Source: Jeotgalicoccus halotolerans
GTDB lineage: Bacteria > Bacillota > Bacilli > Staphylococcales > Salinicoccaceae
DNA length: 64,000 nt
Direction: 5' to 3'
Assembly (NCBI RefSeq): GCF_003387165.1
Contig: NZ_QUMW01000011.1
Location: 1-64,000, forward strand
Both the position numbers and the translations under genes were made by a program. The notes beneath the pieces were generated by a model. It was not told the DNA's origin. It ran no database searches and saw only the letters and a list, made by a program, of their open reading frames with translations. Of this stretch, positions 7,996 through 17,279 are shown in pieces; the stretch's first letter is position 1; each line of letters starts with the position of its first letter.

Positions 7996-9147
7996 TTAAT
8001 TAATTACTTCGTTATAGATTAACTCAATATCTTTACCTGCATAACGGCGGGGAATACGGCGCCCGAAAGCACAGAGCGATTCATATGAAATAGTTCCCGT
8101 GTAATCACTGTAACTTTCCATAGACTGCTCAGACCTCGCAGAATCCTCGATTATAATAACATTTTGTCCGGCATCGGTATGCTCCGGAACTCTGATCATC
8201 AGTGCATCCATGCAGATGGTCCCTATGATTTCACATTCAGTACCATCTTCTAATTTTACATTATACCCACTATGCCGCCTTAATAACCCATCTGCGTAGC
8301 CAATCGGCAAAGTCGCAACAGTTTCACTTGTTTCAGCTGTATATTTTCGGCCGTAGCTGACACTTTCTTCAGGTTCCAAGTGATGAACAGCTGCAATTTC
8401 AGTTGATAATTTAACCGATGGAGTGAGCATAACCGGAGTCGCTGAGGCCGTGTATCTGCTTGGGTAATAGCCGTAGAGCGCAATGCCCGTCCGGACTGCA
8501 GTTGTAAACTCTTCTTTTAAAGTCAGGGCACCGCCGGAGTTTGAGATGTGAACATTTTCCGGACGTTCCACTTGACTGACGATCTCTTTAAACAGATTAA
8601 ATTCAACTGAGGTGATGTCATTATCTTCATCGCTCGAAGTAAAATGGCTGAAAATTCCTTCATAAATAAAACGGTCAAATGAATTTATCTCAGTAATCAT
8701 TTCCATAATTTCAGAAACGTCTGATGTGCCGTAGCGATTCATTCCCGTATTTACTTTAATATGAATCCAGACTGCTTTGTCGTACTTATCACTGACTTCA
8801 TCCTTCGCTTTTTGCACCCACTGAAGATTCGGAGCCGTAACGGCGATGCGGTGCTGAACCGCTTTATTAATATGTTCGGGGCTGATTGTGCCGAGTACTA
8901 ATATTTTCTGTTTAATGCCGTGCATACGGAGATCGATTGCTTCGTCCAATGTTGCGACTGCAAAAAATGAAACTCCCGCCTTGGCAAGATGTTCACTGAT
9001 TTCTTTTGCGCCGAGGCCGTATGCATTCGCCTTAACAACCGCGATGAGTGTCTTCTCAGGATTAATCCCTTGAATTGCTCTGTAGTTTTTTTCTACGGCA
9101 GCAAGATTTACATCGAGTACTGTATTCCTGTAATATTTATCGCTCAT
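7996..9147 (-). CDS. alr: alanine racemase
   Basis: PLP enzyme interconverting L- and D-alanine for peptidoglycan. The 383 residues have the N-terminal TIM barrel with the PLP lysine in AVVKANAYGLG (about 39). The C-terminal beta domain carries the catalytic tyrosine in VSYGRKYTAE and the ICMDALMIRV motif. It follows acpS by three bases on the same strand and precedes mazEF. The acpS-alr-mazEF-sigB order is conserved in Bacillus and Staphylococcus. Confidence 0.97.
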   Translation of the reverse strand: MSDKYYRNTVLDVNLAAVEKNYRAIQGINPEKTLIAVVKANAYGLGAKEISEHLAKAGVSFFAVATLDEAIDLRMHGIKQKILVLGTISPEHINKAVQHRIAVTAPNLQWVQKAKDEVSDKYDKAVWIHIKVNTGMNRYGTSDVSEIMEMITEINSFDRFIYEGIFSHFTSSDEDNDITSVEFNLFKEIVSQVERPENVHISNSGGALTLKEEFTTAVRTGIALYGYYPSRYTASATPVMLTPSVKLSTEIAAVHHLEPEESVSYGRKYTAETSETVATLPIGYADGLLRRHSGYNVKLEDGTECEIIGTICMDALMIRVPEHTDAGQNVIIIEDSARSEQSMESYSDYTGTISYESLCAFGRRIPRRYAGKDIELIYNEVIN

Positions 9148-9150
9148 TAC

Positions 9151-9498
9151 TTAAGCCTCCTCAATAATAACCGTTGCAACAGCGTAATCTCTTGAATGAG
9201 ATATCGAAACATGGGCATTTGGAGCATTAGTAAGCGACGGTTTGCCGTTCTTGTCGTTCACGCAGTTAATATCAGTAAAGCTCACTGCTCCGCCGATGCC
9301 CGTGCCGAGCGCTTTGCTGTATGCTTCTTTAACTGCAAAACGCCCTGCCAGATAAGTGTTTTTACGAGCTTCACTGGCCATATTTCTATAATGATGAAGT
9401 TCATCCGCTGTCAGAATCCGCTTTGCCAGACGGTCATCTTTGTTTACTTTATTAATACGTGAAATTTCTATAATATCCGTCCCGAGCCCTGTAATCAT
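9151..9498 (-). CDS. acpS: holo-[acyl-carrier-protein] synthase
   Basis: Transfers 4'-phosphopantetheine from CoA to apo-ACP, activating fatty-acid synthesis. The 115-residue length is typical. The signature metal-binding segments are GLGTDIIEISRI at the N-terminus and RFAVKEAYSKALGTG around residues 53-67. It overlaps the preceding bPH2 gene by four bases and is followed three bases later by alr. Confidence 0.96.
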   Translation of the reverse strand: MITGLGTDIIEISRINKVNKDDRLAKRILTADELHHYRNMASEARKNTYLAGRFAVKEAYSKALGTGIGGAVSFTDINCVNDKNGKPSLTNAPNAHVSISHSRDYAVATVIIEEA

Positions 9499-9980
9499 AA
9501 CATTCCCTCATTCTGCTGTTTGCTCATGTTTTTATTAATCAGATTCCGGATATCATGACGCAGCCGGTCCGCCTTATCTGTTTCCAATTCAGGTATATAT
9601 AATTTCTCAGCCGAAGTCTGCAGCGAGATGCCTTTTAAGTTCATCCGCTTCATAATCGGTCCGACGGTCGTATCTATATTCTGAACCCTGTACAGCGGCA
9701 CCGCTTTTTCAGACTTAAACCAGATACCGCTGTGAATCCGTATTTCATCCTCAAGCACTTTATACCTGAAATACTTATAGCGGAGTTTTGGAATAATCCA
9801 TGCATGAACGATGACTATATAAATCGCTGCGGCAGCAGGGATTAAAAACAACCACGATGGAAGCCAATCAAAGAATATTTGGGCGATGCCGATTGCAGCT
9901 GCGATGATCAGCCAGACGCCTGCATTAATATATTCTCTTATCCTCCACAGTTTGATCGCTTTCGGCGATATTCGTTTCAT
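9495..9980 (-). CDS. bPH2-domain membrane protein (YdbS-like), third of three
   Basis: A 161-residue protein with two N-terminal transmembrane helices (about 15-55) followed by one bacterial PH domain (VLEDEIRIHSGIWFKSEKAVPLYRVQNIDTTVGP). The start is placed at ATG 9980, seven bases after GGGGG; the ATG at 9986 is too close. It overlaps the preceding large bPH2 gene by 56 bases and acpS by four, so the three genes are translationally coupled. In B. subtilis ydbS-ydbT sit between cshA and acpS and have been linked to resistance against an antimicrobial peptide. The biochemical role is unknown. Confidence 0.85.
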   Translation of the reverse strand: MKRISPKAIKLWRIREYINAGVWLIIAAAIGIAQIFFDWLPSWLFLIPAAAAIYIVIVHAWIIPKLRYKYFRYKVLEDEIRIHSGIWFKSEKAVPLYRVQNIDTTVGPIMKRMNLKGISLQTSAEKLYIPELETDKADRLRHDIRNLINKNMSKQQNEGML

Positions 9981-11502
9981 CGTCATGCCCCCTCTCTATA
10001 AAATTCCAAATAGTTTCTATATCGCGTTTTTCAATAAATTTAATTTCTGCCGACGAGCTCGCAATGCCGCCGGGGGTTGATACCTCGATATGTCCTAAAT
10101 CCGCGCGGTGTAAAAATGGATTGCGGCGGTAAGTCGTGTCGATAATTTTATCCCGCTTAATTGCATAGTGGCGACGCGTAAAGAAGGAAGCCGTCATCAT
10201 ATTAATCTCGTCTTTATAAATGGCATAGCCGACATTCCTCGCGCTGTATATACCGCTTGCAATCAGAAGCAGCAGAATCACCGCGACTCCGATATATACG
10301 TATGTCATAAATGTTTCACCGCGGAAGAAATAAGCGAGTATTCCGGTGCCGATAATGAAAATCAGCAGTGTAATCTGGAAATAACGGCGTATTGCACGAA
10401 ACGGCACAATACGCTTTGGAAGTTCCATGTGATAATTCGGAAAAATGTCTCTGATAATGCTGTACAGTTCTTTCTTCTTAATAAACGGCAGCAGCTGAAC
10501 TTTCCCGTCGATCTGGTCGGATTCAAGAGAGTCGCTCGTAATCGATACCGACAGCGCATAATAGCCGATTAAGCGCCGAAGAATACTGTCGGAAATAATG
10601 ACGTTCTGCACTCTGTTTATATTGACACTCTTATTCTTTTTAGAGAACAAACCGTATTCGACTGTCAAATCATCCCCGCTCTGCTTTAATGTATAATCGT
10701 AATTACGCATCATAATTATTACAGTACCGATAACGTAGCCGATAATTACAAAGATCAAAGAGGCGACAACGATGCCGAACACGAGACTTCTGACGAGTCC
10801 GCTGAAGTACTCAAAATAATTTTCAATCAAAATTTCGCCACCGACTACATTCAGAACACCGAAAAATATCGCGGCAAAAACTCCGAGCCCCCCGCTCGTC
10901 ATCGCCATTAGAATAAGTTCTTTGAAATTCATTTTCTTCAGTGTAACGAATTCACGTCCTGCTGCTTTTGTCCCGGATTCAAGAGCAGCTGCTCTCGGCC
11001 ATGGACTTGAATCTCCCGGATTTACTGCAATTTCTTCACTTTCAATATCTTCCTGTGTTTCGTAAATCACTTTCTGAATATCTTTACCTTGCGATTTTTT
11101 AATCGTATCGATTTTAATACCGTCTCCGGGCGTTAAAATATCGAGCTGAACCGCGCCGAAAATACGATGGAAAAATGGTTCATTAAAATCGATGGACTGG
11201 ATGCGTTTAATATCCAATTCTTTTTCATTTCGTGTAAATATCCCGTTTTTAAAAACAAACTTATTATTTTCAAGCCAGAATCTCGTTCTGTAAATATTAA
11301 TCATATCGAAACCGGTGAATACTGCAAAAACCAGGAAGAGTATTCCAATACCGCTGAACAGCATCCACGGAGTAACCGAGCCCGAAAACAGTTCTTCCCT
11401 CATATTAAAGAAAATTATAATTGCCGGGAAAAACATCGTCTTAATTCCTTTAACGACACTTCCTGCATATGCAACAGGATGAAGTTTCTGAGGACTATAC
11501 AT
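9925..11502 (-). CDS. large bPH2-domain membrane protein (YdbT-like)
   Basis: A 525-residue membrane protein with about six hydrophobic helices in three pairs, each followed by a bPH2 domain: residues about 70-130 (RTRFWLENNKFVFKNG), about 280-340 (DDLTVEYGLFSKKNKSVNI) and about 430-500 (YKDEINMMTASFFTRRHYAI). This matches YdbT of B. subtilis. It overlaps the YdbS-like genes on both sides (8 and 56 bases). The hallmark of each domain is arginine near PxxRVQN or IKRIQSID. No enzymatic motif is seen. A role in envelope defence is inferred from the Bacillus homologue. Confidence 0.87.
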   Translation of the reverse strand: MYSPQKLHPVAYAGSVVKGIKTMFFPAIIIFFNMREELFSGSVTPWMLFSGIGILFLVFAVFTGFDMINIYRTRFWLENNKFVFKNGIFTRNEKELDIKRIQSIDFNEPFFHRIFGAVQLDILTPGDGIKIDTIKKSQGKDIQKVIYETQEDIESEEIAVNPGDSSPWPRAAALESGTKAAGREFVTLKKMNFKELILMAMTSGGLGVFAAIFFGVLNVVGGEILIENYFEYFSGLVRSLVFGIVVASLIFVIIGYVIGTVIIMMRNYDYTLKQSGDDLTVEYGLFSKKNKSVNINRVQNVIISDSILRRLIGYYALSVSITSDSLESDQIDGKVQLLPFIKKKELYSIIRDIFPNYHMELPKRIVPFRAIRRYFQITLLIFIIGTGILAYFFRGETFMTYVYIGVAVILLLLIASGIYSARNVGYAIYKDEINMMTASFFTRRHYAIKRDKIIDTTYRRNPFLHRADLGHIEVSTPGGIASSSAEIKFIEKRDIETIWNFIERGHDDETNIAESDQTVEDKRIY

Positions 11503-11959
11503 CTGTACTTTCCTCCTTTACGATGTCAATAATATCCGATTTCAGACCGCGTGCTTCATCAATTTGAAGCGGCGGCATATCGATTCCGATACCTGCAGTT
11601 TTAATACGGACCGCAGCTAAATCATATTTTCTCGATAAAGGACCTGTTTTAAACTCGACACCCTGCGCTCTTTTAATCGGAATCATCTGAGTTTTTACTG
11701 TAAAGAAGCCCTGTCTTACAACAATTCTGTCTTCGAAAAGCTCGTAAGATGTCACTTTCGTGTATATCCAGGGCCGTAAGATAACAAATCCCGCCAGCTC
11801 TATTAGGAGCAGACCGATAAAAATATAATACAGCCATACCGGCCAGGAAAAAAAATATACTGCGATGCCGGCTATAGTAAATATAAGTATACTGGTTACC
11901 CATATTAATAATGCTTTGACCGTCATGTACGGTCTGACACGCGCGTTTAACTCTATCAT
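11495..11959 (-). CDS. ydbS: bPH2-domain membrane protein (YdbS), first of three
   Basis: A 154-residue protein with two transmembrane helices (about 15-60) and a bPH2 domain (YELFEDRIVVRQGFFTVKTQMIPIKRAQGVEF). ATG 11959 is chosen because GGAAGTG lies six bases before it; a TTG at 11974 is an alternative. It opens the minus-strand run bPH2-bPH2-bPH2-acpS-alr-mazEF-rsbUVW-sigB and follows cshA across a terminator. It partners the YdbT-like protein it overlaps by eight bases. Confidence 0.87.
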   Translation of the reverse strand: MIELNARVRPYMTVKALLIWVTSILIFTIAGIAVYFFSWPVWLYYIFIGLLLIELAGFVILRPWIYTKVTSYELFEDRIVVRQGFFTVKTQMIPIKRAQGVEFKTGPLSRKYDLAAVRIKTAGIGIDMPPLQIDEARGLKSDIIDIVKEESTDV

Positions 11960-12013
11960 AAGCAACACTTCCAACTGTTAGTTTATCTCTATAATACAAC
12001 ACTCGGAAAACAT

Positions 12014-12045
12014 AAAAAAGCATTCACTGAAAAGTGAATGCTTTG
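12014..12045 (-). terminator. terminator of cshA
   Basis: On the minus strand AAAGCATTCACTT/AGTGAATGC encloses a short loop and is followed by a run of T (CTTTTTTATG). It lies 13-44 bases after the cshA stop. Confidence 0.88.
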
Positions 12046-12057
12046 TAAGAATCATTA

Positions 12058-13572
<1,515 letters not shown>

Positions 13573-13635
13573 TTAGTCTCCTTTGACTATTTCATTTCTC
13601 GCATGTACAACTTCTCTATAGTAACACTTAACACT

Positions 13636-14349
13636 CTAATCCACAAGATGTTTTAACTGGACGTCAAGAAATAAAAATCTCTCAGTCAGTATATTCAGCT
13701 TCAGCAGCTTATCTTCTGTATACATAATCAAATGGGGTGTGTGTTCCATAAGTACAAGTTTTGAATGCGGGATTTTTTCTTTAGCTTCAATGCTCGTCTG
13801 ATACGGCACCAGCAAATCAATTTTTCCGTGAATAAGCAATGTTTCACACCGGATGTTTTTTAAATCGCCGATTTTCGCCTCGACAATTTTAATAAATTCC
13901 TGCATTGCCCTGAGGGGAATATTTTTCAGTCTGGGTCTGACCTTTGCTGCCAGATTCAGTTCAATATGGTCCCTTACTTCTACAGGAGACAGCTTAAGTC
14001 TGTTCAGCCGGCTCAGCTTAGTGTGGTCGAAGGCCGGAGCAATCAGCACCAGCTTGTCGACCTGGTACTTCTGTGCAATAAAACTCGCAAACACCCCGCC
14101 CATTGAAAATCCGATGACGAATATTTTATCGGCACGGGCAGCTAAGTTTAAATATGCTTCCTCCGCTTCCCGGTACCAGTCATCCCCCGTTACGGAAGAT
14201 AAATTCAGCGTGGTTCCATGACCGGGATACTGGGGAAATTCATATTCAAAGTCGTAGCGTTTTTTTAAATACCGAAAGGTGGGCTCGAGCTCGAAGCGTC
14301 CGCCTGTATAGCCGTGCAAAAACAGTACTCCGATTTTAGATATCGTCAA
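13636..14349 (-). CDS. alpha/beta hydrolase (carboxylesterase family)
   Basis: A 237-residue serine hydrolase. The oxyanion region LFLHGYTGG is at residues 9-17, the nucleophile elbow GFSMGG at about 80-85, the acid in HGKIDLLVP, and the histidine in HTPHLIM. It resembles the Est30/YvaK carboxylesterases, which cleave short acyl esters. The substrate is unknown. The TTG start at 14349 overlaps the end of murF by 14 bases, so it is co-expressed with murF. In staphylococci a similar gene sits between murF and cshA. Confidence 0.88.
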   Translation of the reverse strand: MTISKIGVLFLHGYTGGRFELEPTFRYLKKRYDFEYEFPQYPGHGTTLNLSSVTGDDWYREAEEAYLNLAARADKIFVIGFSMGGVFASFIAQKYQVDKLVLIAPAFDHTKLSRLNRLKLSPVEVRDHIELNLAAKVRPRLKNIPLRAMQEFIKIVEAKIGDLKNIRCETLLIHGKIDLLVPYQTSIEAKEKIPHSKLVLMEHTPHLIMYTEDKLLKLNILTERFLFLDVQLKHLVD

Positions 14350-15688
14350 TCACCCTTTCCACTGCCATACCGCGTGATCCTTTCAACAAAATCACTGTAT
14401 CTTCATTAAAATGCGCCTGCACTTTGTCACGCAGTTCATCAATCGATGAGATATGTTCTTTATCTTCCGATGTTAAGGCGTCATGGATATATGCGGCACC
14501 ATCACCGAACGTGTAAATTTTCGTAAACTGATACTTTCCTTCATTAATAAAGTAGGCAACATCTTCATGCAGCTCCTGTTTGTAATCCCCAAGTTCCAGA
14601 ATATCGGCCAGGACAAGAATTTTTGTCTTATGAGCCATACGGCCGACCGTATCTACAGCGCTGATCATACTCGCTTTTGAAGCATTGTAAGCATCGTTGA
14701 CTATTAAGGTGCCGTTCTCGTGCATGATGCGCTCCATTCTCATGCTTGTTACTTTAAGTCCGGAAAGATTTTCCTGAGATTCTTTCAATGATACTCCAAG
14801 TTTTTCTCCAGCAAGTACAGCAAGGGATGCATTCAAGGCGTTGTGAATACCGAGCTGAGGAATATCAAACTGCACATCTTTAAAAGTAAAATGCGTGCCT
14901 TGTTCATTTTCTGTCACACTGCCAATCGTGTACTGATTCGCCTCAAGAAGTCCCGCAGTCTGAATATCATATGCCGTGTCTTTCTTAACAATTTCATCGA
15001 GAAGCGGATAATCTCTTGAATAAATAAATGTTCCGTTATCTTTTAAATAATCAACAATTTCGTATTTTGCTTTGGCGATATTTTCTCTTGACCCCAGCAT
15101 TTCGATATGAGATTCTCCAACGCTTGTAATTACAGCAATATCCGGCTCTGCCATTCTGCTTAGAAAATTTATATCCCCTACTTTATCCATACCCATTTCG
15201 AGAATAGATATTTCGGTATCTTTATCCAATTGTAAAATAGTCAGGGGCATGCCGATTTCATTATTGAAGTTGCCCGGCGTTTTCTGCACCTTGTATTTTG
15301 CGCTGAGAACACATTCGAGCATATCTTTCGTCGTCGTCTTGCCATTCGAGCCTGTTACTGCGATAACTGCCGGCTTTACTGTCTTCAAGTATTCCTGTGC
15401 AAGATTCTGCAAGGCACTAAGGCCGTCAGTCACATGAATAGCCGGATAATCCATATTGTCAGCATCATGTTCGCTGAGCGTGACACCTGCACCTTTTGAA
15501 AATGCTGTCTCAATAAACTTGTGCCCGTCGGCATATTCTCCTTTAAACGGCACGAAGACGTTGCCTCTTTCCAGAGTTCTTGTATCAATTGACACACCTT
15601 TAATCATGGTGTTTTTCACTGCTTCTGCGCGGTCGTTCATAACTCCCCCGCAAAATATTGCTATTTGTTCTATCGTAGCTTCTATCAT
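14336..15688 (-). CDS. murF: UDP-MurNAc-tripeptide--D-alanyl-D-alanine ligase
   Basis: Adds D-Ala-D-Ala to the muramyl tripeptide, the last cytoplasmic step of peptidoglycan precursor synthesis. The 450 residues have the Mur ligase ATP loop VTGSNGKTTTKDML (about 107-121), the central domain EMGMDKVGDI, and the C-terminal domain with NDAYNASKASM. In S. aureus ddl lies directly upstream; here murF is first in its unit, with its own promoter divergent from rodA. Overlaps the downstream esterase. Confidence 0.96.
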   Translation of the reverse strand: MIEATIEQIAIFCGGVMNDRAEAVKNTMIKGVSIDTRTLERGNVFVPFKGEYADGHKFIETAFSKGAGVTLSEHDADNMDYPAIHVTDGLSALQNLAQEYLKTVKPAVIAVTGSNGKTTTKDMLECVLSAKYKVQKTPGNFNNEIGMPLTILQLDKDTEISILEMGMDKVGDINFLSRMAEPDIAVITSVGESHIEMLGSRENIAKAKYEIVDYLKDNGTFIYSRDYPLLDEIVKKDTAYDIQTAGLLEANQYTIGSVTENEQGTHFTFKDVQFDIPQLGIHNALNASLAVLAGEKLGVSLKESQENLSGLKVTSMRMERIMHENGTLIVNDAYNASKASMISAVDTVGRMAHKTKILVLADILELGDYKQELHEDVAYFINEGKYQFTKIYTFGDGAAYIHDALTSEDKEHISSIDELRDKVQAHFNEDTVILLKGSRGMAVERVIDDI

Positions 15689-15725
15689 AGTTTTTCATCC
15701 TATTTTTTGGTATTTACTGTTTATA

Positions 15726-15755
15726 ATTATAAAATAGTTGTATACTAAATGTCAT
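15726..15755 (-). promoter_or_regulatory. murF promoter
   Basis: Minus strand: ATGACA (15750-15755), an 18-base spacer and a perfect TATAAT (15726-15731), about 38 bases before the murF start codon. It lies in the divergent murF/rodA spacer. Confidence 0.6.
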
Positions 15756-15782
15756 GATTTCTATATGAATTAGGTGACTTTC

Positions 15783-16970
15783 TTGAGTAATAATAAATAT
15801 ACACGACAAAATTCAAACTTTCTTGCACGCATCGACTGGATTCTGGTTATACTAATTCTGCTGCTTGCTTCTATCAGTGTTATCTCAATCAGCTCAGCGA
15901 TGACCAGCGGCCAGTATACCACTGATTTCAGTAAACGGCAGATTTCATTTTACGGTTTGGGTTTCCTGCTTTCCTTTATCTTGATGCTGGTACCATTTAA
16001 ACTCATAAAAAGCTATACATGGATTTTATATATCCTCGGCGTTTTAAGTCTGGTCATTTTGTATATTGCACCGGTGTCATCAGTAACTCCGATTATTAAC
16101 GGCGCTAAAAGCTGGTATCAATTCGGCTTTTTCAGTATCCAGCCGTCGGAGTTCGTAAAAATCATATATATCTTAACAATGGCTTATGTAATCAGCCAGC
16201 ATAACAAGTATAAGTTAACGGATACCTTATCCATGGATTTGAGGCTGCTTCTCAAGCTGATTTTAATTTCCATTCTGCCGATGCTCTTTATCCTGCTGCA
16301 GAACGACCTTGGTACGGTACTCGTAATGATTGCCATCTTCCTCGGACTTGTAGTAGTCTCAGGCATCAGCTGGTGGCTGATTATCCCGACACTTTCTGTG
16401 TCCGGGGCAACCGGTCTGGCGCTTATACTCGGTATCCTGTACCGGCCGGATTTGCTGGAACGCTATTTGGGCATACATCCATATCAGTTTGAACGTATCT
16501 ATTCCTGGCTCTCGCCGGAAGCGTTCCAGTCCGACAGCGGATTTCAGCTGACGAACTCGCTTATCGCGATCGGTTCAGGCGGGATTACAGGCAAAGGTTA
16601 TGCCGATGGTATTATTTACATTCCTGAAAACCACACCGATTTTATCTTTACTATCATCGGGGAAGAGTTCGGTTTTATCGGCTCGACTATTGTCATCATT
16701 GTTCTGTTTATGCTGGTGATGCATTTAATCCGCATGGCTTTCATGGCATCTGACAGCTTTGCATCCTACTTTATTATTGGCTATCTCGCACTGCTCGTCT
16801 TCCATATTATTCAGAATATAGGCATGACGATTCAGCTGCTGCCGATTACCGGCCTGCCGCTTCCCTTTATCAGTTACGGCGGGAGCGGTCTGTGGTCAAA
16901 TATGCTCGCTGTCGGCATTATGCTCAGTATGTATTTCCACCACCTCAGTAAAGGCGCTAAAAACAAATAA
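15783..16970 (+). CDS. rodA: RodA/FtsW-family peptidoglycan glycosyltransferase (SEDS)
   Basis: Polymerises lipid II in partnership with a class B penicillin-binding protein. The product has about ten transmembrane helices and the SEDS signatures LQNDLGTVLV, a segment with GKGY, IPENHTDFIFTIIGEEFGF and LPFISYGGSGLWSN. I start at TTG 15783 (395 residues), six bases after AGGTGA; GTG 15774 lies within that site and would add three residues. It is divergent from murF, as in staphylococci, and is followed by a terminator shared with a small opposing gene. Confidence 0.92.
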   Translation: MSNNKYTRQNSNFLARIDWILVILILLLASISVISISSAMTSGQYTTDFSKRQISFYGLGFLLSFILMLVPFKLIKSYTWILYILGVLSLVILYIAPVSSVTPIINGAKSWYQFGFFSIQPSEFVKIIYILTMAYVISQHNKYKLTDTLSMDLRLLLKLILISILPMLFILLQNDLGTVLVMIAIFLGLVVVSGISWWLIIPTLSVSGATGLALILGILYRPDLLERYLGIHPYQFERIYSWLSPEAFQSDSGFQLTNSLIAIGSGGITGKGYADGIIYIPENHTDFIFTIIGEEFGFIGSTIVIIVLFMLVMHLIRMAFMASDSFASYFIIGYLALLVFHIIQNIGMTIQLLPITGLPLPFISYGGSGLWSNMLAVGIMLSMYFHHLSKGAKNK

Positions 16971-17008
16971 AAACTGCTGAAGGTAAAATCCCTCCTCAGC
17001 AGTTTTTA
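16971..17008. terminator. bidirectional terminator between rodA and the 49-codon gene
   Basis: Stem AAACTGCTGA/TCAGCAGTTT with a 15-base loop, followed by TTTATTTT on the plus strand and by TTTTTATTTG on the minus strand. It starts at the rodA stop and ends just before the small minus-strand gene. Confidence 0.85.
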
Positions 17009-17010
17009 TT

Positions 17011-17160
17011 TTAAATATTATTTTCTTTCAGTCTGAGCTGATCTTTATTTGCTATGCGATTCATAATTTCAAATCTTGACTTGGAAACCGTCACTTTAAC
17101 ACCGAGTTCATGCAGCAGCTGGACGACTTCTTTGACTTTGTTTTTGTCGTTTTTGCGCAT
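17011..17160 (-). CDS. small hypothetical protein, 49 residues
   Basis: A short reading frame starting at ATG 17160 with AAAGGGAG nine bases upstream, ending at TAA 17011 beside the rodA terminator. The product begins MRKNDKNKVKEVVQLLHELG and continues with VKVTVSKSRFEIMNRIANKD. It is highly charged, about a quarter lysine/arginine, and probably one long helix plus a beta hairpin, with no membrane segment. The ribosome binding site, terminator and lack of overlap with another gene support it as real. I cannot name the family with confidence; similar small proteins beside rodA/cls would support conservation. Confidence 0.75.
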   Translation of the reverse strand: MRKNDKNKVKEVVQLLHELGVKVTVSKSRFEIMNRIANKDQLRLKENNI

Positions 17161-17203
17161 ATTGACACTCCCTTTTTATAGCTGACTTAATTGTACTTGT
17201 TTA

Positions 17204-17212
17204 TGCTATAAT
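17204..17212 (+). promoter_or_regulatory. extended -10 promoter for cls
   Basis: TGC followed by TATAAT (17207-17212) forms an extended -10 element about 67 bases before the cls start. No good -35 at 17 bases was seen. Confidence 0.5.
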
Positions 17213-17279
17213 TATCTATACTTTTCAGATATTAATTATTACAGACTTATTAACTTTTTTCTAAAGAAGGTGGACATTC

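Noticed and set aside
13853-14221. Long open frame on the plus strand inside the esterase gene
   Set aside because: It is the complement of a well-supported gene with family motifs, lacks a ribosome site and has no family features.
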